Positions 1-10,511 of a stretch of DNA of 64,000 nucleotides are shown one piece after another. The notes beneath the pieces were generated by a model. That model did no database searches and was not told the DNA's origin. It saw only the letters and a program-made list of their open reading frames with translations. A program made the position numbers and the translations under genes. How positions within the stretch are numbered: position 1 is the stretch's first letter; each line of letters begins with the position of its first letter. Source of the stretch: Heloderma charlesbogerti (lineage: Eukaryota > Chordata > Lepidosauria > Squamata > Helodermatidae); contig JANEZZ010000519.1 in assembly GCA_026122225.1 (NCBI GenBank), forward strand, positions 1,302,001 to 1,366,000, read 5' to 3'.

Positions 1-894
1 ATTGTGCTCGTTTCAATGATCAGAAATGGCAGGCCAGCTAGTAGGAGAAAAACAAAACAAAATAAAAGAGTGGTTAGAAACACAGATAAGCATTGAACAA
101 CTTGCCCCAGCAACCAAGGGAAATCTACTAAGGGAAATTGACCAAGGGAAATTGACTACTAAGAAGAACCCAATACAGATTTGCAACTCCGCTTGTCCAA
201 CATGATCAGGCAAATAGACAGGTTGACTTTTTTCCCACAGTAAAAATCCACAATAACCCTTACTACCTCAAATGACCTTTCAGCTGAATTCACCAGACTA
301 AAATGAGAATTTTGATTTTTAAAACAACAAAAACAAAGTTGGGACAGAAATAACATCTATGGAAACTTGCAAATATGAAGATGGTTTCTATTACTCAGCC
401 TGTTACTAAAGTGATTTCTAAAGAAGACATCTAAAAAGTAGAAGGTCCTATTTGTCTTTTTGCCTTGACGAATGAGGCCATTGTGCTTCAGAAATGTCCC
501 CTTAGTAAGAAGCAGGAGCCCACAAATCTTGGCTAGACTTGGTAGCCAGCCAAAATGCGTGGTTGGGGTGCCACTGACCCTAACCTTCCCCTGATTAATA
601 GGAGGAGTGGAGTCTTGTCTCTCATGTCACACTGGGCTCCAGACATACTCAGAAGCAGAAAGATTTACTACCTCACAGGGTTGTTGTAAGATAAAATGAT
701 AAATATCCACTTTATTTTTGGTAGAAACAGAGATTTTGTTCCCAGAATTAATTGCGCAACTTTATGTACCTAGAATTAATGGTGCAACCTCATTTCAGTA
801 TATATGTAAATAATGTATTTCTAAACAATGCACTCAATTTGCAACACTCTCAATAAATGACAGATGGATTAACATAAGCATTCCGGTTTTCTAA
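1..894. other. AT-rich intronic DNA, no gene
   Basis: No coding signal is seen; short open frames on the minus strand lack any recognisable domain. A MIR-like scrap with a run resembling CTCACAGGGTTGTTGT lies at about 670-690. The rest looks like old unique sequence. Confidence 0.5.
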
Positions 895-1066
895 AATGTA
901 TTTATTTATTGCATTATTATCCTATCTTTACTCTAAGGAGTAGTGTACATGGCTCTTCATATTTATGCTCACAACAGCCCTGTGAGGTAGGTTCGCCTGA
1001 GGGGCAGTGACTGGCTGACTGAGGATTTAAACCGAGGTCTTCCCAGTTCTAATCTAGCACTGGCAT
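895..1066 (-). repeat. MIR/CORE-type SINE fragment
   Basis: Read on the minus strand, this matches the copy at 16081-16290: the part resembling 'ggactgggagacc...', then a 'cactgactc' block and 'acctcacagggctgttgtgagc'. This order is typical of MIR-like CORE-SINEs of amniotes. No target duplication is visible, consistent with an old copy. Confidence 0.55.
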
Positions 1067-1560
1067 CTTGGACATGACATACATAATTTGTGTCTGGATC
1101 TCAGCAATTTGCTCAGACACACTGTGCATTTAAATTGCTTAAAAAAAAGGTTTGTTCTCCTCAATGGAAGGGCCCTCTGCTTGTGCACAGAGGCACTTTA
1201 AATTCTTTTTGAATAACAACTGTGAATGAAGATGGTAAGGTGGGAGCTGATTCAGATTTTTCAAGACATGGCTACTGGATGTGGGAATGGGATAGGTGGA
1301 GCGTTGGAAGGCAGCAGTCCTGCTATTAAAACTTGCCAAAGGTTGAATCCTGCCCCAGTCATAGCAAACCACCACCTTTCACAGATGTGGGGTGCATTTG
1401 GGACTGTCACTCTGTTTTGTTTCTTTGGCTCCAAAAATACAATTACAGTGTATTTCCCATTGAAACTAATGGGAGGCAGAGGCCCTTTTGGCCTGTAAAA
1501 GCTTCCATTTTGGTGCACTAGTAAAGGTGATATGCAGGGGCTTGGATCTGGACATCCCAT
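1067..1560. other. intronic DNA, nothing assignable
   Basis: Two overlapping open frames on opposite strands (90 and 150 codons) cross 1226-1713. Neither has a recognisable domain, and the longer one runs into the transposon at 1569. Probably chance frames. Confidence 0.5.
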
Positions 1561-2509
1561 ATAGATACTAGGGATGACGGAGAATTTCTGAGAATTTCTC
1601 CACGAATCTCGGTGAGGCCGAATGCCAATGCATTCGGCCCCCCGAAACTGGCGGTGAAATTCTCCGCCACCCCCCCCCCGCCACCCCCCTGGGATGGGAC
1701 TTACCACCTGCAAATGTCCCTCTCGGCGGTGGGTCCCGGCGGCGTTTCGGAGGCGTTGGGGCGGGGGCAGCAGCCGGTCTTCTGACCGGCTGCCACCTCT
1801 GCCATTACAAAATAAAGTAAAAAAAACCCCAAACCCCGTGATAGGCTACGTAATGATTAACGTAGCCTATCACGGCTAGATTTCCAAAGTCAGACGTGAT
1901 AGGCTACGTTAATCGTCACGTAGCCTATCACGGGTGACTTTGGGGGAAAAAAAAAAGCGCTTACGCAAATGGCGGCGGCCCATGGGCGCCGCCATTTGCA
2001 TTCCTTATTTTGGCACGTCTAGTCTATATAAAGATTTACGTAGACTACGGTGAAAATAAGGGCAACGCTATTTGCGTTGCCCTTATTTTTGCCGTAGTCT
2101 ACATAAATCTTTACGTAGACTAGACGTGCCAAAATAAGGAACGCAAATGGCAGCGCCCATGGGCCACCGCCATTTGCGTACGCGCTTTTTTTTTTCCAAA
2201 GTCACCCGTGATAGGCTACGTGACGATTAACGTAGCCTATCACGGCTGACTTTGGAAATCTAGCCGTGATAGGCTACATTAATCGTTACGTAGCCTATCA
2301 TGGGTTTTGTGTGTTTTGTTTTGTTTTTCACTTTTTGTTTCGCAGCTGGGGAGACGGGGCGCTTCTCCCCGGCCTGAATTTCAGCCAGGCGAGGCGGGAC
2401 GCCTCCCCCCCCTCGCCTGAACTTCGAGGGGAGAAGCGAAGCGCCTCCCCCCCACCGCGAAGCCAAGCTGCGAAAAGGTAAGTGACTTTCGTACATCCCT
2501 AATAGATAC
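1561..2509. mobile_element. Foldback hAT element A (933 bp) with 8-bp TSD
   Basis: The element spans 1569-2501. It begins TAGGGATG and ends CATCCCTA, a perfect 8-bp terminal inverted repeat. Direct copies of ATAGATAC flank it at 1561-1568 and 2502-2509. An 8-bp target duplication with TAGGG termini is the signature of the hAT superfamily. There is no transposase frame, so it is non-autonomous. About half its length is one giant palindrome (separate entry). Subterminal parts are GC- and CpG-rich. Related copies lie at 48393-48958, 51241-51735 and 53650-54127. Confidence 0.88.
1834..2308. repeat. 475-bp nested palindrome inside hAT element A
   Basis: The left arm is mirrored in the right arm about a centre near 2071, where GGGCAACGC and GCGTTGCCC enclose the 5-base loop TATTT (2069-2073). 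Each arm also holds smaller hairpins built from TAGGCTACGT/ACGTAGCCTA (about 1840-1877, 1895-1932, 2210-2244, 2264-2301) and paired GCAAATGGC/GCCATTTGC blocks. The outer arms differ by only a few bases. Single-stranded DNA or RNA from it could fold into a long, branched stem. Confidence 0.9.
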
Positions 2510-3059
2510 AGGGTAAGACGTTTGCCTCAGGCAAGAGCTATAACTAAGCCCCAATTTTCTTCTTGTGCAACTAGGTTCATCTGGGCCTTCAGGTCCAGGT
2601 AATTGTCTACCCACACCCTATCTCCAGGGTGAGTCCAGTTTCATTATATGTCTGACCCTCCCCTGATATATGGGCTCAAACCATTCAAATTCACAACAGA
2701 GTCTAATTCCCATGATCCCAAATGTTACTGGAGTGAGCATCTCAAAAACAAGGGCAAACCCCACCCCCTTCAATTGGAGAATATTAGAGGCAAAGCACTG
2801 TCATATGAAGAATCAAGTTTTATACCTGTCATAAAAAGCTAAATTACTAGAAATGAAGAGATCTTTGATTGGGGGTGGGGGGAAGGTGATCATTAAGGAT
2901 TTGCTATCATTTTTAGCTGCTTCTGATACTAGTCTGATATTACCTAAAAAGACAATTTGGAAATTAATTGCATTTTTGTTTTGCTGAACTGTACCATGCG
3001 CTATTTGGCAGATCAACCTCTATTATTGAGTGCTTTCTTAATGGCAGGCCTTTGGCATT
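2510..3059. other. intronic DNA, nothing assignable
   Basis: AT-rich sequence without recognisable genes, structured RNA or clear repeats. Confidence 0.5.
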
Positions 3060-3241
3060 TAGGCCAAGTTGTGGGGCTTTAAATTGGTTGAGGCTGTTGT
3101 GTTTTTAATTGTGTTTTAAAATCAATTTGTGCTTATATTATGTTTTAATTAAGATTCTGTTTTTAATCTGGATTTTATTGTTAGCCACATGGAGTGCCAT
3201 TTTTTGGCAGAAAGGCAGTATATAAATCAAGTACATAAATA
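3060..3241 (+). repeat. LINE 3' end (L2/CR1-like)
   Basis: The block ends with a motif resembling 'gccacatggagtgcc...gaaaggcagtatataaat' followed by ATAAATAAA, the usual 3' terminus of L2-type LINE copies in reptiles. A T-rich 3' UTR precedes it. No reverse-transcriptase coding remains, as expected for a 5'-truncated copy. Confidence 0.55.
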
Positions 3242-3246
3242 AAGAG

Positions 3247-3330
3247 TTGCATCCAAAGTTAGTTTAACCTAAGTCCCATTCATTTCAATGGGTCTACTCT
3301 AAGTAGGACTAACATTGGATACAACCTAAA
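3247..3330. mobile_element. Short foldback MITE (84 bp)
   Basis: An imperfect inverted repeat is formed by 'gcatccaaagttagt' and 'actaacattggatac', with CCCATTCATTTCAATGGG near the centre. It resembles the better preserved copy at 38697-38830. The superfamily is not determined. Confidence 0.55.
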
Positions 3331-3331
3331 G

Positions 3332-3462
3332 GATATAGGCAGTGTTCCCCAACCTGGTGCCCTCCAGATGTTTTGGACATCAATAGCCATGCAGGCTAGG
3401 AATGATGGGAATTATAGTCCAATACATCTGGAGAGCATCTGGTTGGGGAAGGCTGATACAGG
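3332..3462. mobile_element. hAT MITE, 136-bp family (internally shortened)
   Basis: Element 3340-3455 begins CAGTGTTCCCCAACC and ends GGTTGGGGAAGGCTG. The flanks ATATAGG (3333-3339) and ATACAGG (3456-3462) look like a slightly diverged target duplication. It is about 20 bp shorter than the 136-bp full form, with the loss in the central palindrome. Confidence 0.75.
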
Positions 3463-5266
3463 GAATTAATGCACTGCTTACCTTTACAGGCCGAGTCAAG
3501 AGGCTTAGTGTATGCAGAGATGTCTGTTTTGCAACACACTCATAAAATAGTGAATAAACGTGGCAAGAAGCATACCTCTTGTCAACCCATTTCTGATTTT
3601 GCAACTCAAAACTTAGCATATTGTGTGGATCTGGACCATCTTCATTTCACTACCTAAACTGTCCTGGAACAGAGCTAACTTGGACAGATAATCTCTCTCC
3701 CAAGCCAACAATGTATGATATTAATAGCCTTTAAAAACAAAACAAAAATCCCTTAGCATCCCAATGAAAAACTGCTCCTGAAAAGCTAATACTGCATAAT
3801 GCGATCCGATTTCACCTCCACTAGAAACAGCAGTTTAATAGTCAAACTTTGGGGATTAGCCATACCATGGTTACGTGGCTTATTGTTATTGCTCTAGTTC
3901 CTCTTTTTAATAGTTTTCACATGACAGGTCTGTAAAACACATGTTCCCTCAAACAATAAAACATATCGGAGAGCTAAATCTGGCTTTAAAAAAGAAAAGA
4001 AAAGATAAGAGGGGGCAGGAGCAGGGGGAGAAGACAATAGCGTTCCTGTGTATTATGAGAACTCTGGAATAAGAAAGATTTGTTTTCCCTTCATTCACTA
4101 AACAGCATGGGGGTACTAGTTCCACCTTTTAATTATTTTCAGGACTAGGATTGCCACTACTATAATATGAGCATGACTTGACCTAGATTGTATATATTTT
4201 CTTTAAAAGCCTACAGACGTGGTTTTGAAAAACTGAGGGATATGTTTTTTTTCTCTCCTACAAACTTGTGGTTTAGTGGGATATTGCCAATTGAGTCTTG
4301 ACATTTTTCCAGAACAACAGTAACCTCAGATTCCCTATTTTCATATAAGAAATATAAACACACCCTCTGGAGCCGAATTGATATTGCTCACAAAAGCCAT
4401 GACATGCCTAGATTCTGAGGGCTGGGCTAGAGGCCATGCTTAAGAAGGCAACCACCATCTAGACCAGGGCACACACTTCCCTTGCGACAAACACTCCAGT
4501 GCCAGCAGGGCCCTTGCTAAGGTAGTCTCATTTCCAAGGAAAATCTCTTGGAGAACAGATTGTTTGAGGAACTGTGTCACCACCCAAAATGTCTGGCACC
4601 CACCCCATCTTCTGGGAATGGTTAGCACTGAGGTTCCTGCACGGATTGATGCCAATGGCCACCCTGAAAATGCCTTTACAGAAGATAGAATGGCTAGGAA
4701 AATTGTGTGTGGCAGGGAATGCCACAGATGAAATCCAAGAACGAAAGAGTGGGGAGGAATACCAACCTCGAAATAGCTCTTGCTGTTTGTTTACAGGAGA
4801 GCACAAAATCAGGCTGTGGTACAGCTATATCCCACAAGACTGTCCCAAAGTGGCCACAAACAACTACGGTCATAAGATGACACCTCAGGTTCTAGTCAGG
4901 TGGTGATGATCCAAACGTGCCACTAGCATGCTGAAATCAAGCTTCAACGAGAGTGACAAAGTTTCAACACTAATGCTGGTGTCAATTGTATCAGAAGCAA
5001 AATTCAACAGAACTGCACATACTGGCTACGATGTGTGTGTTATGTTCTAACTGAGAGACAGAGACTGAACAGAGAAGGAGGGAGGTTGTGTGTTTGTTTG
5101 TAAGCATGGGGAGGTGGGGAGATGCTGGTCCTGACCGTGCCCACTGTCAGCCCAGTCTGCATTCACCACTTACCAACATGCAGCCCTCAGGGGCAAAGAT
5201 TGCCCACCCCACTGCAATAAAGCCATTGTGGCTGACAGACCTATCCTTCATGATTTTAATCCTGTA
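3463..5266. other. intronic DNA, nothing assignable
   Basis: Open frames at 4440-4906 overlap on both strands and carry no recognisable domain. No RNA gene or clear transposon terminus was found. Confidence 0.45.
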
Positions 5267-6119
5267 ATTCCAACTAGAGTGGCCACTGATGAATCACCAA
5301 AAAGAGGAAATGCTTCACCAAAAAAGGGGACAAAGGAGGATGCCGATTTGCATAAAGTTTGCATATGCTAATTAATATGAACCTATTGGCATGAACCTAC
5401 CAGTTTACTATGCTCATCATCTAAGGCGTTATGATGAGCATCTCCAGGTGTTTCCTTTGAGAGACACTCGGAAGATGGCAACAAGGGAAAGGGTCTTCTT
5501 GGTGATGGCCCCCCAATTATGGAAATGATCTCCCCAACAAGGCCCATCTGGCATCAACTTAGGTTAAGACCTTCCTCTAGTCTCAGGCATTTGGCAGCAT
5601 ATGAAAAGGTCTAATCAGGTCCTGGATTTTCTTATTGTTTAAAATTGCTTCTCCCGCTCCCTCCCTCCCTCCCTCTGTGTGTGCGCGTGTGCGCACGTGC
5701 GTTTGTGCTGTCTGTTCATGTGTTTGTATGTAAACCATTTTTATACTGTGTATAATATTATATTTTAAGGTTTTAATCTTTGTAAACCACCCAGAGAGCT
5801 TTGGCTATTGGGCGGTATAGAAATGTAATAAATGAAATGAATGAATGAATGTATGAATGAATGAAAATATATACAGATGCAAATGTAGAAATAATTACTA
5901 TAACTGAAATAGAAATTCAGTCCATCTCACCATAGTGTTGAAGAGTGTGGCCTTGTGTGCCTGCCTGTTGAGTCTGCTATCCTGTTGGTGCCCTTCAACA
6001 GTGCTAACTGTTGATGGGCAATAGCTCTTATCGTTCTTGATCTTTAAACTGAAATAAAACAGGACAGCCCTTCAAACAGAGGACCGTCCTCTGTAAACGA
6101 TGGCCACTTTAATTCCGGC
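5267..6119. mobile_element. hAT-like element (837 bp) holding an L2 insertion
   Basis: Element 5275-6111 starts TAGAGTGGCCAC and ends, in inverse, with TGGCCACTTTA. The flanking octamers ATTCCAAC (5267-5274) and ATTCCGGC (6112-6119) match at 6 of 8 positions, as for an old hAT target duplication. A LINE 3' end lies inside it, so the transposon was probably extended by a later insertion. No transposase frame is present. Confidence 0.5.
5415..5868 (+). repeat. L2 LINE 3' end with AATG microsatellite tail
   Basis: The sequence follows the order known for lizard L2 3' ends: 'gtgatggccccccaattatggaa', then 'aagaccttcctct...caggcattt', then 'gtaaaccacccagagagctttggctattgggcggtatagaaatgtaataaatg'. 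The tail expands into an AATG/GAAT repeat at about 5826-5865. A CT-rich and GT-rich microsatellite (5650-5720) interrupts the 3' UTR. Confidence 0.8.
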
Positions 6120-6225
6120 TGAGGTATGGCCTCTTCCTATGTTCCTAAAATGTCTGCTTGAGTCCTTCTTAAAGCATCTTGAATAACAGAATATTGAACA
6201 GCAGCAGCTTTCTGCATGCAAGGTC

Positions 6226-6525
6226 TAAAACTGTGTAGGTGTGTGGACACATACCATGCTCGCAACCACCCTGTGTGCATGGGCTCCTTTGAAGCCCTTC
6301 ACATGTTTAGCACCAAGGTCTGAAGAGGGCTCGTGAGTGTGTTCAATGCCCAGAAACTTTATCAAGGTTTCCATTCATGAGGAGGATTGTGTGTTCAGCT
6401 AAACACATTTGCAAACCCCCTTCAGACCTCAGCACTAAATGTGTAAAGGTCTTTAGAGGAGCCCGCATGCCTAAGGACACCGGGAGTAGCGCTTGCAAAT
6501 GTGCCCAAACTCTACCACATTTTTA
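6226..6525. mobile_element. Foldback repeat element (about 300 bp)
   Basis: The left arm around 6288-6330 ('gggctcctttgaagccc...aaggtctgaagaggg') is the inverse of the right arm around 6417-6463 ('cccccttcagacctcagcac...tttagaggagccc'). This makes a MITE-like foldback with a roughly 90-bp spacer. No clear target duplication was found, so the superfamily is open. Confidence 0.5.
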
Positions 6526-7107
6526 GTCCTCATGTGAGCAGGCTGACTTCCTACCATAGTAAGGCAGTGTTCAAAGAACTGGTATCTACTACAACTCTCT
6601 TTCTTCTACTAGCAATTAAAGAGACAAGAGCCCTGTCCATGAGCAAATCTGTCAAGTTATCCTTCATTTCCAAAACCTCACCCAGTGCTCTGCATTCAAA
6701 GCCAGCCCTGAATTAGGATCTGCAAGTATGTTACACTAGTGAGTGCAGCTCTCTGCTCATGGCTCGCTGAGGTAAGCAATCTTGGGTTGCATTGACCAAT
6801 CGCAGGAAGTGGACAGCTGCTGTGTGGACAGTTCTCTATTCCTTTGGAGGTTGGGGTTATGAGATGAAAGGCCTCTATCCTGATGGTAGGATTTTAGGAA
6901 GATTAGTTTTCAGCTCCTTGATTTGCAAAGAGATGTTGATTCAAGAAACCCCTACCTCAGACACAGAATGGGAGGCCATGCTAAAACTGTTCAGAACTGC
7001 AATTTTATTTCAAGGTCATCTCCCATCCCAGCAAAGAAGGAGGGCATTGCTACTGATGTCACTCATAGCAGGATGAAACAGGTGTGGAGATCCATGAATT
7101 CATCTAA
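6526..7107. other. intronic DNA, nothing assignable
   Basis: Short overlapping open frames only (6501-6716, 6792-7117), with no domain resemblance. Confidence 0.45.
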
Positions 7108-7271
7108 GCCAGCCTGATGCCTCCCAGATATATTGGGCTGCAAGTCCCATAATGCCCAGCCAGCATGATCAATGGCCATTTGATTGGTCGATGCAAATAA
7201 CATGCCAGCAGCCATGCCAGTTGGGAATTATGGGAGTTGAAGCCCAACACATCTGGTTGGGGAAGGCCGAG
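7108..7271. mobile_element. hAT MITE, 136-bp family (diverged, with extra central sequence)
   Basis: The left half is degenerate ('gcctcccagatatattgggctgcaag'). The right half is clear: 'gggagttgaagcccaacacatctggttggggaaggc'. Extra central sequence lengthens the copy to about 160 bp. Confidence 0.6.
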
Positions 7272-8130
7272 AGAGATCCTGTAGACACTCTTTGCTGCTG
7301 TATACAGTAAGAAAATAAAATAAAAATAATGCTGCCTTTGGTGGGAAGAAGTCAAAGTGACTTTCTGACTCCTCACTGCTGGTGCCCTGCACAAAACTGC
7401 TTCGACAAAGGGCTGACATGGCATTCTGCTTTACATTTTAATAACAGCCAAGCTGAGGCTTAGCAGGTTTGGAACTCCCAAAAGCAAAGAAAGATTATTT
7501 TATTAACATCTTTCTCAACAATCAATTAATTTTTCTGCACCAGCAACTTCAGAGACACAGGAGCTGATGGGGGGAGGGGAGAGAAGTGAGGAGATTGCAA
7601 TGGAGAGAAAATCAAAGGGCTCTTGTGTTGGATTCAATGCTTTGAAACATTGAACCTTTGAAAACCTAACACTTGGGCAGATGGGAGGGGGGGAGGGACC
7701 TAAGACAGGATAAGCTTTCATTGGCCACCCATTGATAAAGTCATGTGGGATGTGTTACTCTGGTGACCCAGCCAGGCCGCTCTGATTTTCCCAGCTGAAG
7801 TTTCACCTTTGCACTAAATTAAACACAGTTGCGTTCCCCACCTTCAAGCCACTTCTTTTTGTTTTGCTTTATGCCATGGAAGAATCGTCCGTTATAGGAC
7901 AGAAAGAATTATATCCCAGCAAAAGCACCTCAGCTAATGTTCAATAACTGCTACATAAGCCCACACTGTGGTATATTCCTTCGATAGTCTCTGGGCTTTG
8001 TTTACTCAAGCATTTAATAAAAAATAAGGATCTCTTACATTGCTTTACATTTGTTTTTCAATAGGAAGGCTATGAGTTAAATGCTAGTCCTCTCAGAAAA
8101 GCATTTACTTTAGCCATATATCTGTTTTCC
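7272..8130. other. intronic DNA, nothing assignable
   Basis: AT-rich; G-rich runs at 7568-7580 and 7685-7697 are the only notable composition. No gene or repeat terminus recognised. Confidence 0.45.
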
Positions 8131-8421
8131 TCTTAGGACAGGGGTGGATGGACTTCAGAATTCAAAAAAAATTTGGAGCCCAGGAACTTGGTTTGAGTTC
8201 CAGAACTGAATGGAGTTCCCAGTTCTTCCACATAAAAATCCATTCCTGGTTACCCTAAGCTTTTTTCATTTAAGCAGTATAATTTATGGTGGTGGTGAGG
8301 TATAGTTGCTGCTATTGTTAAAGAATTGGGAATCAAAACTCCTTGCTGATCTACTGGAAATCATCCACCAGAGATCTACCAATAGATCAAGATCTATCTT
8401 CTGCCCATTCCTGTCTTAGGG
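8131..8421. mobile_element. hAT element with CAGGGGTGG terminus (275 bp)
   Basis: Element 8139-8413 opens CAGGGGTGGATGGACTTC and closes with CTGCCCATTCCTG. TCTTAGGA (8131-8138) and TCTTAGGG (8414-8421) form an 8-bp target duplication with one mismatch. It shares interior blocks with the 395-bp element at 55782-56176, such as 'cattcctggttaccc' and 'actgctgatctact'-like stretches, so the two are one family. No coding frame. Confidence 0.8.
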
Positions 8422-9299
8422 TGACCAACTGTAGACTACGGCAGATGTAAGTAAAATTTGCCATTTAGAGCAAGCATGGTGTGATGTAAAGCTACTGACT
8501 AGTATAGGAGGCTAAAATTACACAGGCATTCTTGTCCATGCAAACAAACCCAAGGTAATAGGTTTGTCAAGTTGGGATGAGGAGCCAAATGAAAAAACTT
8601 CTGAAACGATTCTGTCCTATGCTCAACAGACAGACTAGACATCAAGGAAACAAACAGAAATTCTTGGAGTGTTTGTGTGTGAGTATTCAGTGAAAGTAAG
8701 GATAGTTGTTTTCATTTTGTGAGACATTGGTGGAAGGAGAGCCAATGTTGTGAACCAGATACTTTCACAGGGATGGCTGGCAAAGAATATCAGCATTTCA
8801 AACTTCAACTGTCGTGTAGAATGATGGCTTTCAAATTGTATTTCAGGGAACTGGAGGTTTCTTTGAAGCTTATCAAGGATTCCTCAATGAAAAGGTCACT
8901 GGGGGATGGCCTTCCCTGAACTCTTGCTCACCGCTATCAATCTCTCCCTGCAATCCACAACCACTGGGGAGCATTGGGCTGTTTTCTAAGGTGCAGTTTC
9001 AGTTCACATGGGACAATGGCAAAGGCCAAAACATCTGGCCAGTGCTCTGTATGAACTGGCCTTTCACCCTAGGGCGTGCGGCAGAACTTTCGGCAAAACC
9101 TAAGGATTCCGTAGAAGGCATGCCGGGGTTCTTCAGAAGCCAAATTGACACAGAAATTCTCTGAAGGTAGAAAACCACTGATACATATATAACTTATGTC
9201 AACATTTAGCTACACTAAAATATATGTCTCACATTAAATTAGATCTCAAATATTATGGGCAGTATCCTATTCTGTACTATCACTAACATGAATTACAGT
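8422..9299. other. intronic DNA, nothing assignable
   Basis: A block near 9075-9150 resembles an old LINE scrap, but the match is too weak to name. Otherwise nothing recognised. Confidence 0.4.
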
Positions 9300-9739
9300 A
9301 CTCTAGCATAAGCTACCTCTGGCGCAACACCCATAGTGGTTGCTGGTGCAACGGGTTTTCCGGGGAAACCCATCACACCAGCAAACACTATTGGCGTGAA
9401 TGGGTGGGCAACAGTGAGGTGTCTGGGGGACATTTTTGCCCCTGGAACATCCTCTAACCTGAGAGCAGCACCGGGAGGGAAAAAATAATATACTTTAAAA
9501 TAAAATTGTTGGCTTGCTGCTGAAATTTGGCAGCAACCCATTCCGTAATGCCCAGTAGCACTAAAATGGTTAAATTTAGCTTGCTATCAAGCTAAATTTG
9601 ACCCTTTGGGCACCCCACAGTGGCTATGGAGCAGCATTTCATTTCTTAAAAAAACAAAACAAAACACCACCTGGTTTTATTTGGGCCACGTCAGGGGGGC
9701 TTCAAAGAACACACTGGTAGCTAACATTAGATGTGGCTT

Positions 9740-10511
9740 ATGCTAGCGCACCCCTTCATGGATCACTGCCTTGTTGTGGTGAAGGGGCTTGCGTAACTCA
9801 GTGAAGCCATAAGCTATGCTGTGCAGGGCCACCCAAGATGGACAGGTCATGGCGGAGAGTTCTGACAAAATGTGGTCCACTGGAGAAGGAAATGGCAACC
9901 CACTCTAGTATTCTTGCCAAGAAAACCCCATGGAACGTATCACAAGGCTAAAAGATATGACGCCGGAAGATAAGCCCCTCAGGTCGGAAGGTGTCCAATA
10001 TACTACTGGGGAAGAGCAGAGGGTATTTCCAAGTAGCGCCAGAAAGAGTGAAGCGGCTGGGCCAAAGCCAAAAGGACACTCAGCTGTGGATGTGTCTGGT
10101 GGTGAAAAGACAATCCGATGCTGTAAAGAACAATATTGTTTAGGAACCTGGAATGTCAGATCAATGAATCAAGGTAAGCTGGAGGTGGTCAAACATGAGA
10201 TGGCAAGATTGAACATCAACATCTTGGGAATCAGCGAACTACAGATACTGAAGCTGAAGCGCAAATATTTTGGCCACCTAATACAAAGAGAAAAGTCACT
10301 GGAAAAGACCCTGATGCCGGGAAAGATTGAAGGCAAAAGGAGAAGGGGACGGCAGAGGATGAGATCGCTAGATAGCATCACCAATGCAATGAATATGAAC
10401 TTGAGCACGCTCCAGGAGAGAGCAGAGGACAGGAAGGCCTGGCGTGCTATGGTCCATGGGGTCACGAAGAGTTGGATACGACTTAATGACTGAACAACAA
10501 ATGCTAGTGCA
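9740..10511 (+). mobile_element. Internally deleted BovB retroelement (750 bp) with 11-bp TSD
   Basis: Element 9751-10500 carries the 5' part of BovB (a leader starting CCCCTTCATGGATCACTGCC, then the endonuclease N-terminus) joined directly to the BovB C-terminal coding end and the terminal ACAACAA. ATGCTAGCGCA (9740-9750) and ATGCTAGTGCA (10501-10511) are the target duplication, 10 of 11 identical. Both natural ends are present, so this is not a usual 5' truncation but a deletion derivative able to be copied as a unit. It would depend on BovB proteins supplied in trans. Confidence 0.88.
9930..10493 (+). CDS. Chimeric BovB frame: endonuclease start fused to C-terminal end
   Basis: An uninterrupted 187-codon frame runs from ATG 9930 to TGA 10491-10493. 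Residues 1-70 correspond to the BovB leader peptide region. Residues about 71-105 carry the start of the apurinic-type endonuclease, including the GTWNVRS motif and NILGISEL. From about residue 106 it continues as the C-terminal BovB segment, with KYFGHL, the basic run KRRRGRQRM and the ending MVHGVTKSW. The rest of the endonuclease and the whole reverse transcriptase are missing, but the junction near 10243 keeps frame. The active-site residues of the endonuclease lie mostly in the deleted part, so no enzyme activity is expected. Whether it is translated is unknown. Confidence 0.5.
   Translation: MERITRLKDMTPEDKPLRSEGVQYTTGEEQRVFPSSARKSEAAGPKPKGHSAVDVSGGEKTIRCCKEQYCLGTWNVRSMNQGKLEVVKHEMARLNINILGISELQILKLKRKYFGHLIQREKSLEKTLMPGKIEGKRRRGRQRMRSLDSITNAMNMNLSTLQERAEDRKAWRAMVHGVTKSWIRLND

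Noticed and set aside
4440..4906. Overlapping 71-, 92- and 110-codon frames on both strands
   Set aside because: No protein family resemblance, and reciprocal frames suggest chance.
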